Below, one piece after another: positions 21,725 to 33,875 of a DNA stretch of 64,000 bases. The stretch is from Triplophysa rosa. Taxonomy: Eukaryota; Chordata; Actinopteri; Cypriniformes; Nemacheilidae. The notes below the pieces were generated by a model. It did no database searches. It was not told the DNA's origin and saw only the letters and a list, made by a program, of their open reading frames with translations. The stretch is from NCBI RefSeq assembly GCF_024868665.1, contig NC_079890.1:38559372-38623371 (forward strand), in the 5' to 3' direction. Every line of letters starts with the position of its first letter. Within the stretch, counting starts at the first letter, position 1. Made by a program: the position numbers and the translations under genes.

Positions 21725-24700
21725 ATGGACTCCAACAGTGATGGAAAGGAGGAATGGTCAGAGGAGCAGTGGGAGAAATGGTGAGATGATTTTGCATGTT
21801 TGTTATGGTGGGGAGCTGATGTAAAAGCCTGGTGACATACAGTATGTGTGTGTGTGTGTTGCATAAAGGTCATTCAGACCACATACACACTGTAAAGTTT
21901 TGGGGGTGACAAAGGCTGGAGTGGATCTATATCTTAATGTTCCTTCCATCCACACTCCGCCTTTTTCTATTTTAGTCTCCATTAAATCACTGATGTCAAT
22001 AATAGAGATCTCAACTTTGATTTGTGTTTTTCTCACGGGTTTGCCTTATTAATGGGAGCCGTTTTGTTTGTTTTCATAGGCTGACACATGACATAGGTTT
22101 GGATGAATTTGAAGATGCAGATTTGTCAGAAATCACAGAGATCAGAGATGAATTTGTCCTCAGGTCCAGCTGTAACGCCTCCGAGATCGAGGTGAGAAAA
22201 TATCTTGCTTGGATGTGTCCAATCTTACCGCAACAGCTGCTTATATTCAAACCTTCCTCTTGGACTTTTATTGTGAAATTTTCTTGTTTCTTCTGCATTC
22301 GGGACTTCTTTTTAACACAATTGACATCATTCTTCTTATAGGTCGCTAAGCGCTCATAAACATTAGCAGTTATGTACTTCTGGGCTTCAGCACATAAACA
22401 AACCTTGTCACCTTTAGCAACAACAAACAGAACTTACAATAATATAGCATGTTTGACTTCGTGCGGCGCTTAGCAGACCGATCTGCGTGTGACATCAAGT
22501 ATCGCGAGAGCAAATGGACAATTGAGCTTTGGATTTGCTCTCGCGATACTTGATGTCATGGGCCGAACGGTCTGATAAATACACACCTGCTAATGTTTGG
22601 TTTCGCGCTGCTTATTATGTTATTTATTTTAAATGATTGACAGCGTTTGTTTATCTTTTCTGATGTGGTATGTGTGGATGTCAGACCACTTAACTGTAGA
22701 CAACGTAACGCTAATCCTGACAGTTCGTCCATCCATTGAGTGAGCGTGTACACGCATAAAATTCCGTTAGTTTACTTTTTCAACAACAATCATAGTCCCG
22801 GGCTGTGACTGGCCTTACATATTCAAATTAAATCGGATTCTCAGTGCGTTTACATGCGCAAATTAAACGGATATCTATCAAAAATCATCTTATAAAATAA
22901 GCCTGTTTTCACGTGTTTACATGCATAGTAATAAACCGGTGTTCCAACCCAATCACAACACGAGGGTAGCACAAATTTATGGGTAGCATAAATTGGCAGA
23001 ACACCGGCTCTGCACATCATTTGAACAGATTGACCTGAAACAAATGAGAGTGTATTTGTTGAAACAAGCCATGAGTATAGAGGTGTAAATGAATGTAGAT
23101 TGTAGAGGTAAAATAATCTGGATTTGAGTAAACGTGATGAGAGTTCATATCGAGATCTTCAATAATATTGACGTTCGATACAAATCTGATCTCGTTGTTC
23201 ACATCTCTCCTGAAACTCTAACGACCGAGTCGTTCCTGAGATTTCAGACTTTAGCTACGGAAGAGATCTGTGATTTTTCGTTCTTTTGGGAAAGTTGTTG
23301 TCATTCATCTGAAGCTGTGTGTGCGTGTGTCTCATTGTAATGCAGCGAGTAAACAGCACTCGTGAATAGTCTTTGTTGGGACAGATAATGCAGCGGTCTG
23401 ATGTCATTGCCCGCTCTGACGGCGAGCTCTGTGGCCTCCTGCTTTGGACTGACAGCTGATCTCTCCAATCCCCGCAGGATCATGTGACGCAGGCAGCCAG
23501 TAGTGGTGAAGATAAGATGGAGGGAGGCGCGGCAGGTCGGGACGGGACCTCACGTCACACTGAACCATCCGACAGGAGTCAGAGAGCGACGCGCTCACAC
23601 CACAGCAAGGCTCCTGCTGCGGATTCTGCTCCTCCTGTCGCCATGGAGACCTACCGTCCCAAAAGACCAACCACTCTCAACCTGTTCCCAAAGATTCCAC
23701 GCACACAGGTACATGATGATGATGGGGTGTGTGTGTTTAAATGCCTGTAGTTCTGTGTTTCTGAGAGAGAGTTTAGGAAGCGTTGGAGGGGGGAGTCTTT
23801 TCACTTTAAATGCCACACGCACACACTTTTGTGTGGTTTTGTGCTCGGTTCCGTGCGAAAGTAAAGTGTTTTGTTTAGCTTGAATCTCTCAGAGCATCCA
23901 GAGCCCCTCACAGCCCTCAAACCTGAGATTATAAACCAAAATGTAGAATGTATGTCATCCACAGGACACTTTAAACAACAACTCGCTGGCAAAGAAGTTC
24001 AGCTGGCAGGAGAAAATCTCTCAGACTTCATCACCGCTTAAAACAGGTGGGTCTTCAGCTTTTCACACAGATGATGATGGAATGAAGAAGTGGTGCTGAA
24101 TGATGTTGTTTGGTTGTATGCACTGACAGAGAGATTCATTCTGCCGTGGAACTGCAGCTCTGTTGTGTCAGTAACAAAAGAGTCGAGCCGCGCTGCCAAC
24201 TACAGTCATGTGCGTCTGATTCAGCTCGATCATCTCCAAACCTGCCTGCTCATCTGTTTCTGTAACACCATCTGTTGCTTGGTTAAAAGCATCTGCTAAA
24301 TCAATCAATCAGTAATAGAGTCATCATGTTTGATCAATTTGTATATAAAAAAACAATGAATAAAGTTGCTGTGTGCAAAACACACCCAAAAAACGGATAA
24401 CTTCTTGTTTTAATGAATTTCTTCTTCCTGAAGGAATAATAGTTTATATTATATTTACTATTTATCATCTATTTATTTATCACATCTTTATGAATCTTGA
24501 AATAAATTTGTTTGTTTTTATAGCTTTTGTTCAGCGGGCAGAGACGTTCTTACTGGACTTGAAAACATTTGATGTTGAAATAATCCAGAAATATTATACC
24601 AAAACAGTGACTACGATTTACAAATATTAAAAAATAATTCTATTTTCTTATAAATATATATCTGAAAAAAGACTTTGCAACAAATTCATTATACAGGTTT

Positions 24701-27700
24701 TTCACTTTTAGAACATTTTGACCAGCGGGTGGTGCTTATGCAGTATTTGACATGTATTCGTTTAGCATTTTATAAATTTAGGATCGAGTAGCATTGAATT
24801 CATGTTTTTGCCCAAATGAAACCACGCGTAATGCCATCAGAGGACAAAACAAGAACATCTCTTGAAATCTGTAGAGGTGGTGCTGGAGAGTTTGGTTGAG
24901 ATCCTCACGTGGGTGATTTTGTGTCGTTTCAGGTGATCTGACCCCCTCGCGCGAGCACGTGTGTCTCAGTGATGACGAGAAGATCCAACAGGCCAGCGGG
25001 ACCGCTCGGACACAAATGAAGGACTGCGGCACATCGACAGACCAGCCGCCCGGCGACGGACCCTCGAGAGCCCCCCACACTCAACCCTGCAGAGCCGTGA
25101 CCCGCAGAGAGACGAGCACCTGCGAGCGGATCCGTTACCACACCGACGTGCGTCTGGAGCCGACCGAAGAGATCTATCTGACCCCGGTACAGCGCTGCAC
25201 CGACGCCCCGGAGCCCGAGAGACCCTCGGTGCTCCCTCTCGCGCCCCTCAGTTCCGACAGCGAAGCCCCTCCACCCTACCAGTCCCCGTTCCACGAGCAG
25301 ATCGAGCTCCATCCGCCTCCTTACGCCTCGTGCGTGGAGGCTTTGGCCGACCGCGGCGGACATGAGGTCACCGGAGACCTGTGCTACAGAGACTGCGGTG
25401 CAGGTGAGGCCCCTCACGAGAGTCTGTCGGGGCCCCTGATGCATTCTGGGATACTGAGCAACTCGGACACGAGCGGACTGTCTTACGATTCGGTGAAGTA
25501 CACTCTGGTGGTGGATGAACACGATCAGCTGGAGCTGGTCAGTCTGAGGGACTGTTACCATGGTTACAGCGATGACAGCGACACGGCGACGGTCTACGAC
25601 AACTGCGTGTCATCTCCATACGAGAGAGATTACGAGGAGGATGATGACGACGACGAGGGGAGAAATCGAGATGAAGCCTCCACCTGCCCGTCAGAGAGCT
25701 CCACCCCCGACGGACCGCTTTCTCGGAAGTTCGTCAACGTGTTCATGAACGGCTGCTCGCGCTCATCCAGTACGTGGCGCGTTCACATGCGAGCGCACAC
25801 ATTAGTTTGTGTAGATGAAAATATAATTGGGGATGATTTTTGTTGATTTTAGCACAAAACCAAAAACGAAGTGGGTGACTTGGACTGAAAAAACGAAGAG
25901 CTCAGAATATACGGTTTAAAATGATCTCAGGGTGATATGAATAATGATGTACAAACACATAAAAATCACAATCGCAAAGATCTCTTTCACATCTCAACTC
26001 GTCTGCGTCTCAGATGTTTCTCCTGCGTCAGAAATGTCACAAACTCACAAAAGATTTTGCGATCAAAAGTCAATAGGATTGAAGATCTCAATATTAACTT
26101 TACAATCTATATTCATTTGACGCCTCCTCATGTGTTTCAACAAGTACGCTCTCATTTATTTCTGTTTTTATTTCTCCAAAACAATTTTAGGAGAAACATC
26201 TGAGACTCCAACAAATCTCCTGAGCAAAGAGAACCACATTTTGTTCTCTGGGTCTTTATAAGAGAAGTAGTTTGAATCATTAGCTGGTTCATATTTCTGT
26301 ATTTAGTTGTGGTTGAACATCTGCGTCTGTTGTAGGTGCAGAATCATTCGGTCTGTTTTCCTGCATGATCAACGGTGAGGAACGAGTGCAAACGCACAGA
26401 GCTGTTTACAGGTAAACATTTGTTTGCAGTGCCGTTCAAGAGATCACTTTAGGTTTGCTAAATTTGGGTATTTATGAGTTATGTACAACGATTGTGTTTG
26501 TTTTGAAGTGTGTTGTGGTGATCTCATGATTTTTTGCGTGGCTCAGGTTTGTTCCCCGCCACAAAGATGAGCTAGAGCTGGATGTCCGTGACCCTCTGCT
26601 GGTGTTGGTGGAGGATGAAGATTTCTGGTACGAGGGGGTTAACATGAGAACGGGGGCGCAAGGAATCTTTCCTGCATATTACGCCACCGAGGTCTTCAAA
26701 GAGCCCGAAGTCTCCTTAAAGAGTACGACACATGATTGACGGATGAGACCGTCTCCTCTGAGCTTCTCACATCCTCACACATCTTGTTTCCATGGCAACC
26801 AGCATCTCTTCATGTTGCGGATGCTATCACCATTTCATAGGGATGTAACGATTCACCGTGAGCCGGTTGAAAATCAATTATAATATGTGACGATTCAAGC
26901 CGGTTGAATCGCAATGCGTGTTTTGAACAGCAGGGGTCGCTGTGTTTACCGCAAACTTGGAAAACGTGGATATGCAGATATTTCTTAAATGTAAAAAAAG
27001 TTTTTTAAGTTTGTTTATTTTATGTATGATTCTTTTTTTTTTTGACTTGGAATTTGTTTAAAAATTGCAGTTTCATTTTGTTATTTGACATAAAAGATAT
27101 TTTCATTTTACAAAGAAATGTGCAGCATTTGAGAAATAATAAAAGGGCAGTTGATCGTTTCTAATTAGTCTCATTTTGTAAAAATAAACCTTGAATGAAT
27201 CGTATCGTGAGATCAGTATCGTGACTCGGGTCGTGAGCTGAGTGAATCCTTACATCCCCACCATTTCATTATTCATTTCGATGTGTTCATGCACAATGTT
27301 TAAGAAGAAAGAAAGATGATCAGGTAACATACAGACAGTGTTGGGTGAGTTACTCTGGAAAAGTAATTAATTTCTAGTTACTAATTACAAATTCAATAGT
27401 GTAGTTAGATTACAGTACAAATTACTCTCGCCAAAAAGTATTTAGTTACTTATTACTAATTACTTTCTATATCCTACATCAACCTTGATGAGTTAAGTGA
27501 TTCAAGGATTGCCATGAAACGGCTCTTTTAATTCATTCAAATAAATAATATAAAACTACATAAAGTACTCTTATTAACTGACCAAAGTATTACAAATGTG
27601 AGAAAGGTCAATTAATGCGTGCATTTTAAAGTTTAAGACTTTCAATTTTAATGTCAATTCCACTACTGTATACATTACACAGTATTTAGTAACTGTAATT

Positions 27701-30700
27701 TAGTAAGTAACTGTAATTAAATTACAGAAAAAATAAGAGTAATCCCTTACTTTACTTTTTTAAGGGAAAATAAATTAAATTACAGTAACTAATTACTTAG
27801 TAACTAGTAACACCCAATACTGCATACAGACATGCATGAGATATGAAACACAAACTGTTGTTGTGTGATTTATTTATTCATTATTTTATATTTTGTAACG
27901 GTTTATGTATTCAGCTGCAGGTTGTGAATGGACGGATGAGTTCAGACTGAAGTTTCTTGGATCTGTTCAGGTGCTTCATCACAAAGGCAATGACGTGCTG
28001 TGTGCTGCCATGCAGAAGGTTTGATAAACATTTACGTTCGGCAGATGCTTTCATTGCATTATCCTATACATTTGTTTCTAAGTATGTGCAATCCCACGGG
28101 ATCCAACCCATGACCTTGGTGTTGCTAACGCCACTCGCTAACCACTGAGCTACAGGAAAGCAATATAAACAATATTAAAGAGATTCTGTCATCGTTCATG
28201 TGTTTTAAAACCGTATATGACACGTTCTTCTGTAGAACACAAAATAAGATATTTTGAGAAATGCCTCAGTGGTTTTGTGTTCATACAATGGAAGTCAATG
28301 GGGTTCAACACTCTTCAAGATATCTTCTTTTTTGTTCTACGGAAGAAAGAGTGACATACAGGTTTGACATGACACGAGAGTGAATAAATGATGGAAGGAT
28401 TTTAGTTTTGGGAGTCAGTCCAACATCATCCTCTGATCTATCATCCGTTAATCTGATTATACTGTATGAAATGGGTCAGACCCTGTGATTGGGTTAGGAT
28501 AGGTTTATGTAATGAAGTGAAGCAAAATTCAATCAAAATGAGGTTAAATCAAGATTATCAAATGATGATGCTTGACACGAATGCCTGATACAGAAGAATG
28601 ACTGTCGTGTTGAGTTGATAAAATGTGAAGAGATGTAAAAGAAGGGGTATGATTGATTTCAGATTGCTGTGAACAGACGACTGACGCTTCACTATAATCC
28701 GCCATCATCCTGCAGTCTGGAGGTCAGCGTGAAAGGACTCAAGCTCACCGCACACGATCACTTTCAAAGTGTAAGAACACAAACGCACAAGTCAGCATTT
28801 TCACAAAATACCGTATGATTGTGTGTATGAATCTGATTCTTTTATAAACGTGTTTCCACAGGGCTCCCAATACAGTCACTTCTTCCATCTGAAAAACATC
28901 TCGTTCTGTGGATATCATCCCAAAAACAGAAAGTACGTTCTTATTATTTCACACCACGCTGTGTTCATTTTAACATCACAATAATCACATGAACGTTTAT
29001 CACGATATACGGTGTTATCTTAATGATATGTTGACTTTAACACTGCTGCTAACTTTCATATATCGCTGCTGTCCTTCTTAAAACCTCCTATCTCCATATT
29101 TCATGATTCTGATTTGCTATAAATCATGATTTTTACTCACCCTTTGTGTTTGTCACTGAGTTTTGCAAATATCTAAGCAATAAAAAGTATTAAAAAAGTG
29201 CTTGTCAACTTTGACAACACGGTAGACTGTCAGTGACCCACGGGTGGAACAAACAACTTTTTTTCCTTTGAACAGCTAATATCCTATGCCAGTGGTTCTC
29301 AACCTTTTCATGGTCACGCCCCCCTGTAAACCCATTTTAAGAATTGACACCGCCCCCCATTATTTACACGCCACTCCCTTCATGCGCACTCACAACTCAT
29401 CGGGAGAGAGAGAGACTTGCTCTTATTCTAAAATTACAGTCTGAAAGACAAACATACGTATATGATCTACCTGTTTCTTAAGATGATGTAGAGGTAATAG
29501 CTGCTGCTTCCTGAGTGGACGTTTGCCTACTTTGTAGATATTAAGCTTTTGTGTGCGGCCTAAAATTGCACTGTGCAGGACCAACAATGAGTCTCACGCG
29601 CGCAGCTTCAGACGGAACATTGCCCTCCGTCAATTTGCAATCGCGTGCATTCGCGATCGAGTTCCAAAGGCTGGGGTTTGGGGGAACCGTCACGCCCCAC
29701 CTGCAGTACCTCTGCGCCCCCTGGTTGAGAACCACTGTCCTATGCCAACAAACGTAAAAGAACTCTGACAACCTATATATCGTTGGAAAGCTCCAAGTCT
29801 CTAGTTTTCACTGTTTTCAGATTTGAAAAAGACAAAGGTAGTAAAAGTGTTCATTTACATGTCACTTGTACCACAGGTGGGCACATTTGTTACTAGTACA
29901 AGACACCTACTCACCATTGAGGGTATTGCGGTTAAAAATATCACAGAACCCTCATTTTTCATTATATCAGCTTGAAATTTGAAACACAACTTGGTTAGAT
30001 GTGTGGCTTTCATTTTTTTGGCAGTTTTTGGTGAAAAATTTATATTTTTTGTAAATAAAAGCAAGTTTCATTTATTTTTTGTTTTTATTACAATAGACTC
30101 AAACGGTTATAACTTTTTTATATTGATATTTTTCGACTTCTGACACTTCTAAGATAAACTACAAAAGGTCTTCTTTGAAACAAGATTAGGCGTCTAGACC
30201 AAAGCATTCCAGAGTTACACTAATATAAAGGTTGAAATCACCTTTAAGCACCCCCCCCCCAAAAGGAGACCGACAGCTAAGGGGTTAATCATTTAAAAAG
30301 TTTGTGTTTTGCCAATCTGGACAGCAGCGATATGCAACTGACACCATGAGGCTTTCCATTTATTGATTGCATAAAAAAATATATATAGACATTTGTATAC
30401 AAACAAAATATATATACTGTACATTCTTCTCGTCATATATTTTGCAAGGGTGGAGTTAAGAGTATTCTTAATCTTGATTTATTGAAAGGAAGCTACTGTG
30501 AATTATTTTGACATGTTGTCAAGAATTATTCACATCATTTTCAATATTGTGCAGATCAGGATAAACGGTATTATTGAACACGGGCACAAGTCTAGTCTGT
30601 GTAAGTTTGGACTTTAACCTCTGAAATGTCTACAGGTATTTTGGTTTCATTACGAAACACCCGGCTGATGAAAGATTTGCGTGTCACGTGTTTGTGTCTG

Positions 30701-30903
30701 CAAACTCCACGAAACCTCTGGCACAATCTGTCAGGTAACTCTTACATTCATTTCTGATTTCATGTGTTCTTATGTTGGTTTATTAGAATTTATTTAGAAT
30801 AATATTGCCATCATCTGTGGTGTTTAACAGAAAAGCCTTTCACTCATACTACAAAGAGTTTGTGGAGGTCTCGTGTCCAACAGAAGACATCTATCTGGAG
30901 TAA
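21725..30903 (+). CDS. mapk8ip1: JNK-interacting protein 1 (JIP1 scaffold), complete, 12 coding exons
   Basis: Coding exons: 21725-21780, 22080-22191, 23478-23708, 23965-24046, 24933-25769, 26336-26411, 26547-26722, 27921-28018, 28663-28770, 28862-28932, 30636-30734, 30831-30903. All junctions keep phase and give 672 residues. JIP1 is a cytoplasmic scaffold for the JNK kinase cascade and a kinesin-1 adaptor. Seen here: the JNK-binding motif [12 protein letters not shown] (residues 116-127), a Ser/Glu/Asp-rich middle, an SH3 domain (about 444-500, [15 protein letters not shown]), a PTB domain (about 527-665), and the C-terminal CPTEDIYLE that in JIP proteins binds kinesin light chain. The JNK motif followed by [11 protein letters not shown] indicates JIP1 rather than JIP2. 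Human JIP1 is slightly longer (711). Teleosts have a and b copies; I cannot tell which this is. Confidence 0.95.
22490..22558. repeat. Perfect 26-bp inverted repeat with 17-base spacer
   Basis: 22490-22515 and 22533-22558 are exact reverse complements, centred on CTCTCGCGATACTTGATG. It lies in mapk8ip1 intron 2, inside a looser repeat region (about 22340-22780). Confidence 0.9.
23026..23215 (-). repeat. Dispersed repeat, copy 1 (mapk8ip1 intron 2)
   Basis: The reverse complement reads AGATTATTTTACCTCTACAA, CTACATTCATTTACACCTC and TTTGTTTCAGG. The same blocks occur at about 25985-26225 and 63040-63170. Confidence 0.65.
25985..26225 (+). repeat. Dispersed repeat, copy 2 (mapk8ip1 intron 5)
   Basis: Contains GATTGAAGATCTCAATATTA, CAATCTATATTCATTTGACG and GTTTCAACAAGTACGCTCTC, matching copy 1 in the opposite orientation. 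Confidence 0.65.
26838..27260. mobile_element. 423-bp hAT-type element with perfect 8-bp duplication
   Basis: Ends TAGGGATGTAACGATTC and GTGAATCCTTACATCCCCA are inverted. CCATTTCA flanks both sides (26830-26837 and 27261-27268). It lies in mapk8ip1 intron 7. Confidence 0.85.
27336..27822. mobile_element. 487-bp hAT-type element with perfect 8-bp duplication
   Basis: Starts CAGTGTTGGGTGAGTTACT and ends AGTAACACCCAATACTG. CATACAGA flanks both sides (27328-27335 and 27823-27830). It lies in mapk8ip1 intron 7 and has a sister copy at 37684-38171. Confidence 0.9.
28025..28160. mobile_element. tRNA-derived SINE-like fragment
   Basis: Contains GGATCCAACCCATGACCTTG and ACCACTGAGCTACAGGA, a tRNA-like box region in reverse orientation, preceded by a CGGCAGATGCTTTCATT tail typical of fish SINEs. 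It lies in mapk8ip1 intron 8. Confidence 0.5.
28180..28425. repeat. Cyprinid palindromic repeat fragment
   Basis: The block TTCTGTAGAACACAAAATAAG and its mirrored TGTTCTACGGAAGAAAG are of the same general kind as the element at 7223-8362. It lies in mapk8ip1 intron 8. Confidence 0.45.
29290..29737. mobile_element. 448-bp hAT-type element with perfect 8-bp duplication
   Basis: Starts CAGTGGTTCTCAACC and ends GGTTGAGAACCACTG, exact inverted ends. TCCTATGC flanks both sides (29282-29289 and 29738-29745). It lies in mapk8ip1 intron 10. The open frames inside are not genes. Confidence 0.9.
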
Positions 30904-31482
30904 TGCTGATGTCCTCTCTTCAGTCATGTGTACAGAACAATAACACCACATCAACATGAGAAATCTAGTGTATGATGAAAGACTAACAAGACTGACATTA
31001 ATATGGACCAGGAGGAGAGAAACTGAGACGACTGCTGATTGTTTGTGATGAAGCACACGGATCGATGATGTGTTGAGGTGCGTCATAATGATGCTCGAAA
31101 GAAACGAACGTAAGACAGCCGGTGAAAACTGAAATTATTTTCCTGGATGCTGAGGATTTTGGATGATTCGAGAGATTATTTTATCAGATCTTTGCCGTCG
31201 CTTGCGTGTTATGGCTCTGTGTGCGCTTCGGGCTAAGAGAGAAACGCTTCTTCTATTTTTTCATAACACACAAACACACACCGACTGTAACATACCGCAC
31301 AAACTCATTGACATCTGTCTCTCGATGTCATGAATTACAGAATTACTTCCCAAAATCTGCCTGTCAAGAGAATCAAAATGATTTCTTATATACATATATA
31401 TATATATAATCTCTGAACAGAAAATCTAAGTGTTAGTATAGATTATAACAACACTACTAAAGGGAAAAGTCTTGTGTCCTTC

Positions 31483-31488
31483 AATAAA
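31483..31488 (+). terminator. Candidate polyadenylation signal of mapk8ip1
   Basis: AATAAA about 580 bases after the mapk8ip1 stop codon, facing the mrpl21 3' end. Confidence 0.5.
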
Positions 31489-31634
31489 AAGGAAATCAAA
31501 TCTTTTCAGACAATACGTCTGTTACAGTTGATGAGAATATTAGTACACGTTCATAAATACAATAGAAATATTGATAAAACCCAGAGGTCTTCTTGTGTGC
31601 TTCTGTGTGAGATCAACAGATCTTGACACTTGCT

Positions 31635-31640
31635 TTTATT
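31635..31640 (-). terminator. Candidate polyadenylation signal of mrpl21
   Basis: TTTATT on the plus strand reads AATAAA on the minus strand, about 510 bases after the mrpl21 stop codon. Confidence 0.4.
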
Positions 31641-32149
31641 GTTTTAATAAACCCATGAAGTATTTCTGTCTTGTAAAAATAGGTTTTGGGCTTCACACAT
31701 GAATAAAGCACAAGTTGTCGCGTGCGCTCATGAAATGCTTTTTTAACAGGGATCATATTTGTTTGCAAACATCTCAAAATACGTGAAATAAATATGTTCT
31801 TTCCCAAAAGATGCTCATTTCTTTCTGCACAAGAGTGACATTAATACAATCGAGATCACGTATTGCCGTTGGGGGAAATCAGGACAGCGTGGTTTCAGAT
31901 CGAAATACAAATACAAACACTTCATTTCTGTAAATGGAACAACTAAAATATGTTGACAGAATCAGAAGTCCAACAAGTAAAGATATTATAAACAGCAGCC
32001 AACATTTGTCTGTTTACAGATGTTTACTCGCACAACATTTTCACATTCCTTAAAGAAAAAGATCAATTTGAAAACTTTATTTACATGGCCTCAAACCTTG
32101 AAAATCAGGTCTGAGGTTCCAGAAGTGATGCTGGCGGATACATAAGAGG

Positions 32150-33875
32150 TTAAGTCAGTCTTGGTAAAATGTCAATGGTGTTAATCCTCAACACAGTCTG
32201 AGGCTGAATAATGACTGCAAAAACAAAACTAAAGTGTTAAACGAAGGCACGGAAATAAACCTTTTGACTGTAAATTGAATGTCAACACAAACATTAAAAA
32301 CCTACTTTTCTTTTTTTGAAATCGATGTCTCTTCCAGAATCTCATGTGTACCATCGGCCAGGATTCGGTCTTCTCAATAACCGTGGCCTGAACTCTCACC
32401 AGATCACCGCTGCGTGTCCGAAGAACACACACAATTATTACTTCATAACGTTACCAAATCATTTCATACGCCGCTAAAAATAAGGTCTCAAACATGTTTC
32501 TCAAGTATAAAAACAGTCAATAAACAACACTGGCTTTAGCGGTGAGATGTTGAGTACAAACAAGCATCTTACCCAAGAAGTGGCTTTCCAATGAGCGTGA
32601 AATCATTCCCTCCGACCAACAGCACCTGCAGACAGAAGCCACACACGCGTCTTCAGTGGAATTAGGACATTCGTACTTTTGCCGAATACACATGTGCTGT
32701 GTGTTCAATAAAGAATGCAGAATGCGGACAAACCTTCTCCAGTCTGATTCCGGCGCCGCACTCAACATCAATGTGATTCTCAATGAGGATTAAATCTTCA
32801 TTGGTGACTTTCCACTGACGGCCGGCAAACTGAACAACGGCAAACAAACGTCCGTATTCTCCGCTCTGAATGAGGCCGTTCACCTTCTGCACAACCGCTG
32901 AAGTAACAATCCACACGTGACGTATATCAAAAACCCTCAACCTCTTTTTATATAGAAACATCATTAAATTTGATTTACAAGCGCAATATTCCTTAGGTGG
33001 ACCACAAATCTATTGGGTTTATTTATGAGGATCTCACACACACACCTCCATGCTTCTTCTCTTGATCTTCAGGGTCAAACGCTGGTAGTTCTGGCCACGG
33101 TGGTCTTGATAAGGATGTGTGTGGAACAAAACTGACAACAAATGACACAACAATAGGACTTTAACCAAAGCATCAAAACATGAATTCAGCGTGAACAGTA
33201 AGAGATACACACTATAATGCTTTTTTGGAGTGAATAAGAGAGAATGAAATATTAGATGGTTACCTTGCAGGATTTGTGACGCTTGATGAGTTTTGACGGC
33301 ATGCTAATGTAGGAACCAAACAGCCTGTGGAAAATAGCAGTGAGTGACGTCATCAGCACCATACGCACTCAGTGTAGAGTCACGTTATAATCCAGCATGA
33401 ACACGCAATAAACAAGGCTGATATGCACATAACACATCTATATGAAAACATAAAACAACAAGATATTACAGAGTATGACAGTCAAATATTATATGTGAAA
33501 TAGCTTTTTAATTGGATAACTTTTATGGTGCATGAAATGCATATGCCACACAAGGTTACAGTACATGAGATCCTGTACTAGCGTCGAGCTTTGGTTTATA
33601 TTAGACAAACAGCATTTAATCCCTTGAGTTGACCATTAATAATTCAATTTTAAACGTGTCATTTCTCATAATAATGCACTCTCATCCGTTTAAACATAAA
33701 ACTGAATGAATGTGCACGTGACACGAACGTTCACAATAATATAATCACGAGTATAAATCAGAAAATGAAAACCATACACACGTGCAGGTGTGGACTGTGT
33801 TAAACATGTTCCTGCGGTCTGAAAAACTCTTAATATTCCTGTTAAATTCCCTTTGTTCAAAGTCATCGCCATCAT
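32150..33875 (-). CDS. mrpl21: Mitochondrial large ribosomal subunit protein bL21m, complete, 7 exons
   Basis: Minus-strand exons in coding order: 33875-33782, 33324-33264, 33131-33046, 32897-32734, 32625-32573, 32409-32306, 32214-32150. Phases join cleanly to 208 residues, close to the human protein (205). The product is a component of the mitochondrial large ribosomal subunit, homologous to bacterial L21. Recognisable stretches are [49 protein letters not shown] and the terminal [17 protein letters not shown]. The N-terminus ([20 protein letters not shown]) is basic with no acidic residue in its first 20, as expected for a mitochondrial targeting peptide. The first ATG is chosen; a second ATG follows immediately. 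It is convergent with mapk8ip1. Confidence 0.95.

Noticed and set aside
24929..25561. 210-codon open frame on the minus strand
   Set aside because: Antisense of the large GC-rich mapk8ip1 exon 5; no family resemblance.
29551..29768. Three overlapping open frames of about 70 codons
   Set aside because: They lie in the hAT element at 29290-29737 and are not conserved coding sequence.
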